This document shows positions 35,362-43,521 of a stretch of 64,000 nt of DNA, piece by piece. The stretch covers positions 1 to 64,000 of the forward strand of contig NZ_VOXD01000002.1 of NCBI RefSeq assembly GCF_008014675.1. Reading direction: 5' to 3'. The number at the start of each line of letters is the position of its first letter. Positions within the stretch are counted from its first letter, which is position 1. This DNA comes from Neolewinella aurantiaca (GTDB lineage: Bacteria > Bacteroidota > Bacteroidia > Chitinophagales > Saprospiraceae). Under the pieces are notes generated by a model that made no database searches, was not told the DNA's origin, and saw only the letters and a program-made list of their open reading frames with translations. The position numbers and the translations under genes were made by a program.

Positions 35362-37692
35362 ATGAGGAACCTCTTCCTTTTTTCCCTGCTTGTTCTTTCT
35401 ACTGTTCTTACCGCGCAGTCTGCAATAATCCGCGGCAACGTTTTTGACGGAGAGAGTGGCGAGCCCATCTCGTTCGGTACCGTGCAGTTGCTTGGCCCCG
35501 ATGGACTAAACCGGGGCGCGAACACAGACATCGATGGGTTCTACACCTTCGGTAATTTGCCAACCGGCGACTTCAAACTGATTGCAACCTACATCGGTTA
35601 CGACAGCGTTGCGGTGAACGTCAACATTGCCGTTGAAAATGAAATTGAATACAAGCGCATTAACATGCAGGCCGGAGGTGTAAAGTTGGAAACCGTAAGT
35701 GTGAGCGCACGGCGCGAGCAGGCCAGGTCAGACGTGGCTGTTTCCAAAGTTACCTTCAGCAGCGAGCAGATCATGTCGCTTCCGGCTACGGGTGGTGAAC
35801 CCGATATTGCTCAGTACCTGACCGTACTTCCCGGAGTGGTGAGTACCGGAGACCAGGGCGGCCAACTCTACATCCGTGGTGGTAGCCCGGTACAGAACAA
35901 ACTGCTGCTGGACGGAATGACGATCTATAATCCTTTTCACTCTATCGGCCTGTTCTCTGTCTTCGAAACAGAAGCGATTCGTTCGGCAGACGTTTACACC
36001 GGTGGCTTCAATGCAGAATACGGCGGACGTATCTCGGCCATCGTAGACATCAAGACCCGCGAAGGCAACAAAACTGATTTCGGAGGCCTGGTTTCCGCCA
36101 GCCCGTTTCAGGCTAAAGTTCTGCTGGAAGGACCAATCAAGAAGCTCGACCCGAACACTGGTGGCAGCATCAGCTATCTGCTGACTGGTAAGCGGAGCCT
36201 CCTGGCGGAAACAAGCAAAACGCTTTATGGCTATGCTGTTCAGGATAACTTCTTCAACCAGGACGACTCGTCTGAGTTGGCCGGAGAAGACATTGGCCTG
36301 CCGTACAACTACCAGGATCTCTATGGTAAGATCAGCATGGTAGGTGGTAACGGCTCCAAGTTGAACCTCTTCGGATTCAACTTCAGCGATGACTTCGAAG
36401 TACCGAACCTCGCGAAACTGGAATGGACCAACAACGGCGGTGGTGCGAGTTTCAACATCGTACCGCCCAGCAGCAACGTAGTGATCGATGGTGTTGTAAG
36501 TGCCTCGGTTTATGATGTAGCATTGCAGGAGCAATCCGGAGCACCACGGAGCAGTGAAATCTCCAACTATACTGCACAACTAACTTTCACCTACTTTGGC
36601 GGAGATACGGAACTGTCTTATGGTTTCGATTTCAATGGCCTGAACACAAAGTTCACCTTCGTCAATCCGCTTAACGTAACCTTCAATCAGGAAGACTTTA
36701 CTTCGGAGCTGAATGGATTTGCCAAATACAAAAGAACGATCGGCAAACTGATCCTGGAGCCCGGATTCCGGGTGCAGTACTATGCTTCTCAGAACACCAT
36801 CTCACCGGAACCGCGGCTTGGCCTGAAATTCAATGCTACAGACAAATTACGTCTGAAAGCAGCGGGTGGCTTGTACAGCCAGAACCTGATTTCTACGCAG
36901 AACGACCTTGATATTGTTAACTTCTTCAACGGTTACCTCGTTGGTCCTGAGCGTCAGTTGTTCGAATCAGATGGCGTCACCCCCGCGAGCGACAACCTGC
37001 AGAAAGCCATCCACGGTATTGCCGGTTTCGAGTACGACATCAATGAGAAGCTGACCATCAATGTAGAAGGTTACTATAAGGGCTTCACCCGTTTGATCGA
37101 GCTGAACCGCAACAAACTCAGCGCAAGCGATCCTGACTTTGTTGGTACCGAGGGTCTTGCCTACGGTGGAGACATCTCTGCAGAATACCGCTACGGTCGT
37201 GTCCTTCTGGCCGGCAACTACAGCCTTGGGTACGTTACCCGCACCGATGATATTTCTGAGTACCCAACGAGTTTTGACCGTCGTCACAACATCAATGCTT
37301 ACGGTACCTACGTTTTTGGCGGAAACAACGCCTGGGAGTTTGGCTTTCGTTACAACTTCGGTTCCGCCTTCCCCTTCACCCAGACCCAGGGCTTCATCGA
37401 AGAGCCTGACCTGAGTACCCGTCCGGTACTGCCTGAGATCTTTACTGGTAACGGTAACCTGGGCGTACTGCTGAGTTCCGACCGCAACGGCGGCCGCCTG
37501 AGTGATTTCCACCGCCTCGACCTAAGCCTGAAGCGGAAGTTCGAATTCGGCGGAAGTGCACGCATGGAAGTAACGGCCAGTGTAACTAACAGCTACAATC
37601 GTGAAAATATCTTTTACGTAGACCGGGTGAGCAACGAAAGGGTCAATCAGTTGCCTGTTCTTCCTTCGCTGGGTGCCTCTTTTTACTGGTAG
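35362..37692 (+). CDS. TonB-dependent receptor with CarboxypepD_reg N-terminal domain
   Basis: The ATG at 35362 gives 776 residues and a signal peptide ending LTAQS; the longer frame adds 35 unrelated residues. The order is a carboxypeptidase-regulatory-like domain (IIRGNVFDGESGEPISFGTV, GANTDIDGFYTFGNLPTGDF), a plug domain (LPATGGEPDIAQYLTVLPGV, GGQLYIRGGSPVQNKLLLDGM, GGFNAEYGGRISAIVDIKTR) and a beta-barrel ending GASFYW. Such receptors import ligands across the outer membrane using TonB energy. No SusD partner or PUL gene is adjacent, so a glycan or metal ligand cannot be assigned. Confidence 0.92.
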   Translation: MRNLFLFSLLVLSTVLTAQSAIIRGNVFDGESGEPISFGTVQLLGPDGLNRGANTDIDGFYTFGNLPTGDFKLIATYIGYDSVAVNVNIAVENEIEYKRINMQAGGVKLETVSVSARREQARSDVAVSKVTFSSEQIMSLPATGGEPDIAQYLTVLPGVVSTGDQGGQLYIRGGSPVQNKLLLDGMTIYNPFHSIGLFSVFETEAIRSADVYTGGFNAEYGGRISAIVDIKTREGNKTDFGGLVSASPFQAKVLLEGPIKKLDPNTGGSISYLLTGKRSLLAETSKTLYGYAVQDNFFNQDDSSELAGEDIGLPYNYQDLYGKISMVGGNGSKLNLFGFNFSDDFEVPNLAKLEWTNNGGGASFNIVPPSSNVVIDGVVSASVYDVALQEQSGAPRSSEISNYTAQLTFTYFGGDTELSYGFDFNGLNTKFTFVNPLNVTFNQEDFTSELNGFAKYKRTIGKLILEPGFRVQYYASQNTISPEPRLGLKFNATDKLRLKAAGGLYSQNLISTQNDLDIVNFFNGYLVGPERQLFESDGVTPASDNLQKAIHGIAGFEYDINEKLTINVEGYYKGFTRLIELNRNKLSASDPDFVGTEGLAYGGDISAEYRYGRVLLAGNYSLGYVTRTDDISEYPTSFDRRHNINAYGTYVFGGNNAWEFGFRYNFGSAFPFTQTQGFIEEPDLSTRPVLPEIFTGNGNLGVLLSSDRNGGRLSDFHRLDLSLKRKFEFGGSARMEVTASVTNSYNRENIFYVDRVSNERVNQLPVLPSLGASFYW

Positions 37693-37937
37693 TAGCAAGC
37701 CTGCTATACATTTTTAGTTCCTGAGCTTGAGCGCTTTTCGTTTTACGTAGCAGAGAGTGACTGGAAACGGACCTGGTGAAATTGCGGGGACAGCTTGTAC
37801 ATTACGTACGGCAAAAGGCGTAAGATAAGCTGGTTTGGCAGATGCTTATCCGGCTGGCCTATTCACATCTAATTGAATTCCCTCAGTAATTTTCCGTACT
37901 TTCGCACCAAGCGAATTACCGATTCCCGACTTACTGT

Positions 37938-40433
37938 ATGGCAAAAAGAAAAGCGAAAAACCCGAATCAGCTCGGTCTCAAAATGGGGCTGAACGACGAG
38001 CGCATCCCGAAACTATTCGGTTTGCTCCTGCTTTTTATTGCTGTGTACCTCTTTGTAGCGTTCACTTCCTATCTGTTTACCTGGAAGGTAGATCAGGACC
38101 GCGTGCTGAGGTTTAGTTGGAAACTGCTGCTGAACGACGGCCCCACGGTCGATAACTGGTTGGGGCGGTTAGGTGCCTTCCTTTCCAATTTCTACATGTA
38201 TTTTCTGTTCGGGCTTCCGAGTTTTGGGATCGTCTACCTGGTCTGGCAGTTAGGCCTTAACCGTTTGCGGAGACAGAGCATCAAGCCGATGGGAGCCTTG
38301 TTCGTAAAGGTTATGCTGGCGGTGATCGGGTTTGCGGTCTTGCTTGAGTTCACGATAGGTAAAGTCTGGCAGTTTCCGGTTGGTGGAGCGGTCGGGCAGT
38401 ATCTGGTCAGCCATCTTACGGGTGTGTTGGGGAGCTTTGGTGTAATTCTGCTGTTACTCGCTTTGTTTGGTTTGTACCTGGTCTTTGAGGCAAGGATCGA
38501 CTTCAACGGTTCGCCCCGCCAAATCGGTAACGACATCAGAGATCATTTTTCCGAAAGAATACGCTTCCGGGGGAAGAAGAGGCCGGAACGCTTCGAGCCC
38601 AAAAAGAAAGCAGCACCAGAGCCTGTCAAAGAACCGGTTCTTGCACCTGCGTCAGCGCCCGCTAAAAAGTCTAGCCTCTCGTTGAGCCCGGGAGATGGTT
38701 CCGATTTTGAGATCGACGGGCCTCCGACGCTTTCGGACAAGGGCATTGAGCAAGTGCCCGGCGAACAGACCGAACTGCCCCTGGAATCAGTTGGGGACCT
38801 CACGCTGGTGAGCCACGATCCCCTCGCGGTTGGCGACGCCAACCTTACCATCGCGGACGGGGACGAGGGAATTGATACCAGCCTCGCCGTAACGGCGGAA
38901 AACAAAGACCACACCGAGCCGTACGACCCGACCCTGGATTTGCCGAATTATGCTCCTCCGCATATCGAGCTTCTGCTGGACCGGGAGCCCGGAAAAACAG
39001 AAGTGGACCGGTCTGAACTGGAAGCCAATAAGGACCAGATCATCGAAACCCTGCTGAATTACAAAATCGAGATCACGAAAATCCGTGCCACCATCGGGCC
39101 AACGGTGACGCTGTATGAAATCGTTCCTGCTCCCGGTGTCAGAATCTCCAAGATCAAAAACCTGGAGGACGACATCGCTCTGAGCCTCGCAGCTCTTGGT
39201 ATTCGTATCATCGCTCCAATTCCCGGGCGTGGCACCATCGGTATTGAAGTGCCGAATAAGAACCCGCAGATGGTTTCCATGCGGGAAGTGATTGAGAGCG
39301 ACAAGTTCAATAACGCTAAGATGGACCTGCCGCTCGCCCTGGGTAAAACCATCAAAAACGAAGTGTTGGTGGCCGATCTGGCCAAAATGCCCCACTTGCT
39401 CGTAGCGGGTGCGACCGGTCAGGGTAAATCGGTCGGTATCAACTCGATCATCATGTCGTTGCTTTACAAGAAGCACCCCAGTCAGGTGAAACTGGTAATG
39501 ATTGACCCGAAGAAGGTTGAACTCTTCCCTTACGCTAAGCTGGAGAGTCACTTCCTTGCGTTTTTGCCCGGCCAGACCGAACCGATCACCACCGAGACAA
39601 CCAAGGTTATTCATATCCTGAATAGCCTTTGTATAGAGATGGACCAGCGGTACGACCTGCTCAAAAAAGCATCCGCACGTAACATTAAGGAGTACAACGA
39701 GAAGTTTGTCGCCCGCCGCCTTAACCCGGAGAAAGGACACAAATTCCTGCCGTTTATAGTACTGATCATCGACGAATTTGCCGACCTGATCATGACGGCC
39801 GGTAAAGAAGTGGAAATGCCGATTGCGCGATTGGCCCAGCTTTCCCGTGCGGTAGGTATTCACCTGGTCATCGCTACGCAGCGGCCCTCGGTCAACATCA
39901 TTACCGGTGTGATCAAGGCCAACTTCCCGGCGCGTATCGCATATAAGGTTACCGCCAAGGTAGATTCAAGAACCATCCTCGATGCTGGCGGAGCAGACCA
40001 GCTGATCGGAAGGGGAGATATGCTGTTGAGCAACGGAGGAGATGTTGTGCGGCTTCAGGGCGCCTTTGTCGATACGCCCGAAGTAGAGGAAGTGATCGAC
40101 TTCATCGGTAACCAGCGTGGCTACGTGGAACCCTACCTGCTGCCTGAATACAACACCGACGAAGAGTTGGCGGGCTCCGGAGCCCTCTCCTATGCTGACC
40201 TTGATGATATGTTTGAGGATGCCGCCCGACTGATCATTCAGCAACAACACGGCTCTACATCGATGATCCAACGGCGCCTCAAGCTTGGTTACAACCGGGC
40301 GGGCAGAATTGTGGATCAGATGGAGCAACTGGGCATCGTAGGTCCGTCGCAAGGATCCAAACCCCGGGAGGTACTGGTGTACGATGAGCAGGAACTTACC
40401 CGCTTCATCGATGATCTCCGTAACCGCGGGTAG
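37938..40433 (+). CDS. ftsK: DNA translocase FtsK/SpoIIIE
   Basis: The 831-residue protein has an N-terminal membrane domain with four hydrophobic segments (residues about 25-185) and a variable linker (about 200-330). The motor has Walker A GATGQGKSVGIN, Walker B LIIDEFADLIM and the RLAQLSRAVGIHLVIATQRP segment. A C-terminal gamma winged-helix domain (GSTSMIQRRLKLGYNRAGRIVDQME) reads chromosome polarity sequences. It pumps chromosome dimers at the septum and helps division. The linker contains a copy of the dispersed element (38640-38659) encoding LAPASAP. The stop codon lies in the loop of a terminator hairpin. Confidence 0.95.
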   Translation: MAKRKAKNPNQLGLKMGLNDERIPKLFGLLLLFIAVYLFVAFTSYLFTWKVDQDRVLRFSWKLLLNDGPTVDNWLGRLGAFLSNFYMYFLFGLPSFGIVYLVWQLGLNRLRRQSIKPMGALFVKVMLAVIGFAVLLEFTIGKVWQFPVGGAVGQYLVSHLTGVLGSFGVILLLLALFGLYLVFEARIDFNGSPRQIGNDIRDHFSERIRFRGKKRPERFEPKKKAAPEPVKEPVLAPASAPAKKSSLSLSPGDGSDFEIDGPPTLSDKGIEQVPGEQTELPLESVGDLTLVSHDPLAVGDANLTIADGDEGIDTSLAVTAENKDHTEPYDPTLDLPNYAPPHIELLLDREPGKTEVDRSELEANKDQIIETLLNYKIEITKIRATIGPTVTLYEIVPAPGVRISKIKNLEDDIALSLAALGIRIIAPIPGRGTIGIEVPNKNPQMVSMREVIESDKFNNAKMDLPLALGKTIKNEVLVADLAKMPHLLVAGATGQGKSVGINSIIMSLLYKKHPSQVKLVMIDPKKVELFPYAKLESHFLAFLPGQTEPITTETTKVIHILNSLCIEMDQRYDLLKKASARNIKEYNEKFVARRLNPEKGHKFLPFIVLIIDEFADLIMTAGKEVEMPIARLAQLSRAVGIHLVIATQRPSVNIITGVIKANFPARIAYKVTAKVDSRTILDAGGADQLIGRGDMLLSNGGDVVRLQGAFVDTPEVEEVIDFIGNQRGYVEPYLLPEYNTDEELAGSGALSYADLDDMFEDAARLIIQQQHGSTSMIQRRLKLGYNRAGRIVDQMEQLGIVGPSQGSKPREVLVYDEQELTRFIDDLRNRG
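38640..38659 (+). repeat. Dispersed 20-bp element, copy 13 (in FtsK linker)
   Basis: CTTGCACCTGCGTCAGCGCC is one base from consensus, in the sense orientation, and encodes LAPASAP between the membrane and motor domains. Confidence 0.85.
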
Positions 40434-40444
40434 ACCCGCTTTTT
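40426..40444 (+). terminator. Terminator overlapping the ftsK stop codon
   Basis: GCGGG-TAGA-CCCGC is followed by TTTTT. The TAG stop of ftsK lies inside the four-base loop. Confidence 0.65.
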
Positions 40445-40579
40445 GTTCCGTAAACTTTGCTGATTCCCTTTACTCTTTGAACAGGATTTTTCCTGAAAAG
40501 AGAAGGTTTGTTTAAATATAAACAGTTTCGTTGGGTAAGAATGTTATTTAAACTGCTGAAAATGAGGTATTTGTGTTTG

Positions 40580-40595
40580 TGGCACGGACCTTGCT
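40580..40595 (+). promoter_or_regulatory. Sigma-54 (RpoN) promoter
   Basis: TGGCACGGACCTTGCT matches the sigma-54 consensus TGGCACG-N4-TTGCW at every defined position, with GG and GC separated by ten bases. The expected start, about 12 bp downstream, falls in the short leader before the ATG at 40628. AT-rich symmetric sequence (GTTTAAATATAAAC) lies about 70 bp upstream and could bind an activator. Confidence 0.75.
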
Positions 40596-40627
40596 AAGAG
40601 AAGGGTAACAACAAAAACAACTTACCT

Positions 40628-40951
40628 ATGTCTATCGCTTCATTCTTCCTTAGTTCTACCGCCAGTTTACCTACGAAAGCCAATTTAATTTTTGGAAAAG
40701 CGAACAGTGCGCAGGTTGAATCTGCTTTAAGAGCAACACCTGTTAATAAAGAAGGACGGACAGGAGACATGGTTTCTATCCTGAACTCTATAGGTGCTTT
40801 GTACAGCGTTCCCTACGTACTTTATCAGAAGGGACTCAGTTGTGCCGAGATAGCCAATCAGCTTAATTTGCCTGAGGGCACAGTCAAGAGCCGCATTTTT
40901 ACCGGCCGGGTAAAGATCAAGCAAATGCTCTGCGAGCGCAAAAAACGCTAA
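40628..40951 (+). CDS. Sigma-factor region-4-only protein
   Basis: The 107-residue protein has an N-terminal half without recognisable sigma region 2, then a good sigma region 4: LYSVPYVLYQKGLSCAEIAN followed by QLNLPEGTVKSRIFTGRVKIKQML. The second half is close to the region 4 of the ECF factor at 15172, so it probably arose from such a gene by loss of region 2. Without region 2 it cannot recognise a -10 element and may act as a regulator or competitor of sigma factors. A consensus sigma-54 promoter precedes it and the ytjA gene follows 84 bp later. Confidence 0.8.
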   Translation: MSIASFFLSSTASLPTKANLIFGKANSAQVESALRATPVNKEGRTGDMVSILNSIGALYSVPYVLYQKGLSCAEIANQLNLPEGTVKSRIFTGRVKIKQMLCERKKR

Positions 40952-41035
40952 GGCCATCCAATAAACAAGAATTAACCGGGCAGTGGATCTTCAGATTTGC
41001 TACCTCTCATTTATACACAGTAAAACTATCACATC

Positions 41036-41200
41036 ATGTTACGCTACGCACTTATCTTTTTCGTTATTGCCATTATCGCCGCTGTCCTTGGATTCGGTGG
41101 AGTCGCTGGCTCTATGGCCGGAATTGCCCAAATCCTTTTTTACATCTTCATTGTACTGCTCGTAGTTAGCGTACTGATGAACCTGCTAAAGAAAGCATAA
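41036..41200 (+). CDS. Small membrane protein YtjA (UPF0391/DUF1328)
   Basis: The 54-residue protein reads [20 protein letters not shown], then [20 protein letters not shown], then [14 protein letters not shown]. This is the DUF1328/UPF0391 family: two short hydrophobic helices around a Gly-rich turn. Members are inner-membrane proteins, often stress-induced in enterobacteria. It may be co-transcribed with the region-4-only gene from the sigma-54 promoter, 84 bp upstream. A terminator follows. Confidence 0.85.
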   Translation: MLRYALIFFVIAIIAAVLGFGGVAGSMAGIAQILFYIFIVLLVVSVLMNLLKKA

Positions 41201-41246
41201 CCCACAGAAAACGATCTCGGGCGTTGCCTGAAGATTCTACCATACA

Positions 41247-41305
41247 AAGCCTTTCGGTGCCTTCCGCTCAATACAAACAGCGATGGTTGCCGGAAGGCTT
41301 TTTTT
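41247..41305 (+). terminator. Terminator with two competing left arms
   Basis: The right arm CCGGAAGGCTT (followed by TTTTT) can pair with either AAGCCTTTCGG at 41247-41257 or with GCCTTCCG at 41259-41266. Only one pairing can form at a time. It lies 47 bp after ytjA. Confidence 0.6.
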
Positions 41306-41375
41306 ATTGGTAGGCGGGCTTTACCGCGCGGCAAACGGACAATACCGATTCAACATCGTAAGTTTACACTTCAGT

Positions 41376-42698
41376 ATGAACTTACCCCTATTTCTTGCCC
41401 GTAACGTCGCTAAAGGCGGCACTAAGTCGATCTCCCGAACCATCATTGGCATCGCGGTAGCAGCCGTTGCTATTTCAATGGCGACGATGGTGCTGGCCAG
41501 CGCACTCATTTTCGGTTTCAAGTCAGAGATTTCTGACAAAATATTTGGCTTTTGGGGGCATATCCATATCACCGCTGATGCTGCCAGCTACCGGATACTG
41601 GACAGTTACAACTATCCGATTTCCAATAAGCAGGATTTCTATCCCAGCCTGGATACTACCGGCCAGATTACCCTTGAGGCTTACAGCGGCGGCCTTGGCG
41701 AAAAGGGTGGAGAAGCAACCACAACTAAAGGTGGAATCGATCATATTCAGCAGTTCATCGTATTGCCGGGCGTTGCTTCGGTATACAAAGAAGGGGAACG
41801 GCTGCCGGTGCAGGAAGCACTGATCCTGAAAGGAATCGCAGAAGACTACGATTGGGAAAACTTCGGGCGCTACCTGATTGAAGGTGAACGTTTAGAGGTT
41901 ACTCCCGACAGCACGAGCCGAGGAATCATCATCAGCAGCATCACCGCTAACCGCATGCAGGTCGGCCTGGGAGATCGGGTCGATTTCACGTTCATCGACC
42001 GGTCGCTGAAAGAACGGCCCCGCAAATTCACGGTTACGGGAATTTACAAAACGGGCCTCGAGGAATACGACCGGCAGTTTGCGCTGGTAGACATCAAACA
42101 ACCGCGTGCGTTGCTTGGCTGGGAAGAAGATCAGGTCGGCGGTTTTGAGGTTACGATCGATAATCTCGATGACCTTGAAGCGATAAGCGGTTATATCCAC
42201 TACCAGGTCCTGCCACAGGACCTGTACGGTGAAAGCATCAGAAAGAAAATCCATACGCTCTTCAGCTGGTTGGACATTCAGGACTATAACTGGGCGTTGA
42301 TTCTTACCCTGATGGTCATCGTAGCCATTATCAATATGATGACCGCTCTGCTGATCCTCATTCTGGAGCGGACAAACATGATCGGAACCCTAAAAGCACT
42401 GGGGCAGAACAACTGGAGCATCCGGCAGATTTTCCTCTACTACGCCGCTTTTATTATCATCGTTGGGCTACTACTGGGTAATGCTATCGGCCTTGCGCTC
42501 TGCTGGGTGCAAAAAACGTTCGAACTCGTAAAGCTCGACGAAGAGTCTTACTACCTTTCCGTGGCACCGATAGATGTAGACTGGATGACCGTGATCGGGC
42601 TCAATTTGGGGACCTTCCTGATTACGCTCGTCTTTTTGGTCGTTCCGTCTTACCTGGTAACACGAATTGATCCGGTGAAAGCAATCCGGTTCAAGTAA
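41376..42698 (+). CDS. FtsX/LolE-type ABC permease
   Basis: The start at 41376 gives 440 residues. It has an N-terminal helix (ISRTIIGIAVAAVAISMATMVLASALIFGF), a large periplasmic domain (residues about 55-300), and three C-terminal helices with the conserved ILERTNMIGTLKALGQNNWSIRQIFLYY and ending SYLVTRIDPVKAIRFK. These are marks of the LolC/LolE/MacB class, which move lipoproteins or other substrates out of the inner membrane by mechanotransmission. No ATPase gene is adjacent, so the partner is encoded elsewhere. Confidence 0.88.
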   Translation: MNLPLFLARNVAKGGTKSISRTIIGIAVAAVAISMATMVLASALIFGFKSEISDKIFGFWGHIHITADAASYRILDSYNYPISNKQDFYPSLDTTGQITLEAYSGGLGEKGGEATTTKGGIDHIQQFIVLPGVASVYKEGERLPVQEALILKGIAEDYDWENFGRYLIEGERLEVTPDSTSRGIIISSITANRMQVGLGDRVDFTFIDRSLKERPRKFTVTGIYKTGLEEYDRQFALVDIKQPRALLGWEEDQVGGFEVTIDNLDDLEAISGYIHYQVLPQDLYGESIRKKIHTLFSWLDIQDYNWALILTLMVIVAIINMMTALLILILERTNMIGTLKALGQNNWSIRQIFLYYAAFIIIVGLLLGNAIGLALCWVQKTFELVKLDEESYYLSVAPIDVDWMTVIGLNLGTFLITLVFLVVPSYLVTRIDPVKAIRFK

Positions 42699-42721
42699 AT
42701 CAAACTGCAGGTACACTACCG

Positions 42722-43291
42722 CTAGAAGCGGTAACCGATGCGCCAGTTGATGCTGGGCCGGCTCGTGCCTAAGATAGACCGTCGCCCAACGAGCCGACTT
42801 CCCGGACGGAGATTTACTCCTGCGGTCAATTCAAAGTCGAAGCGCCGCCCGAGTTGGCGGCGAAGACCCCAGTGCGCGTTGGCGCTAAAGTGATCGTTGG
42901 TCGTGATGCTGGAATTGGTGTTGTAAAGGAAGAAGTCGGGACGGTACTGAGCGGTCAGACCTACAAAATTTCCGCTGTTGTTTGCCGTGTTTTGGCCACG
43001 CTCTGCCCGTTTGGCCAGGTTGTAGTAATGGCGCCCGCTCAGGCCAAATACCGGCTGCAGGCCGTAGTAATTCGGAGATACCTCCGGAGAGGAGTAACGG
43101 AACCTTTGTCGGGCACCGATTTCGAGCCGGACCGTCGATTTTGAAGATATCTTTCTTTCGTGGACCAGATGAATGGTACCAAGGTTGGCTTGCAGGCTGG
43201 TGATCGATGCTTCTGGTGTGGGAGCGATTTCTTCCTGCGCGAACAGGCAGAGTGTAAATAAAAGGGAGAGGGTGGTGAACAGGGTCTTCAT
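42722..43291 (-). CDS. Exported beta-barrel-like protein of unknown function
   Basis: The 189-residue protein has a signal peptide ending CLFAQ. The mature part is a run of amphipathic beta-strands (STVRLEIGARQRFRY, NFVGLTAQYRPDFFLYN, NDHFSANAHWGLRRQL) ending in IGYRF, a C-terminal Phe typical of outer-membrane barrels. It probably inserts in the outer membrane; ligand unknown. A dispersed element lies about 150 bp upstream in the same orientation. Confidence 0.7.
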   Translation of the reverse strand: MKTLFTTLSLLFTLCLFAQEEIAPTPEASITSLQANLGTIHLVHERKISSKSTVRLEIGARQRFRYSSPEVSPNYYGLQPVFGLSGRHYYNLAKRAERGQNTANNSGNFVGLTAQYRPDFFLYNTNSSITTNDHFSANAHWGLRRQLGRRFDFELTAGVNLRPGSRLVGRRSILGTSRPSINWRIGYRF

Positions 43292-43437
43292 GCGGGTTTC
43301 TTTTTGGATGAGGTGTATTAATGTGTCACTAAAGTAGACGTCGTTCCGTTGGCTTCCTAGCAGGAAGGTCCTCCGGAGCCAAGCTTAACGCCGGTTTAAC
43401 GGAGCATTGGCCTTATCGTGAAAATATTTAAGAAACG

Positions 43438-43457
43438 GGCGCGGCCGCAGGTGCGGA
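43438..43457 (-). repeat. Dispersed 20-bp element, copy 14
   Basis: On the minus strand this reads TCCGCACCTGCGGCCGCGCC. It is intergenic, oriented toward the barrel-protein gene, with an AT-rich TTAAATATTTTC stretch starting about 22 bp after the TCCG. Confidence 0.75.
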
Positions 43458-43521
43458 GTGAGGCTATACGGCCAGGCTCCACAATGAAGTTTGGTAGACG
43501 CTGAAGAGCGAAGTAGCCCCC

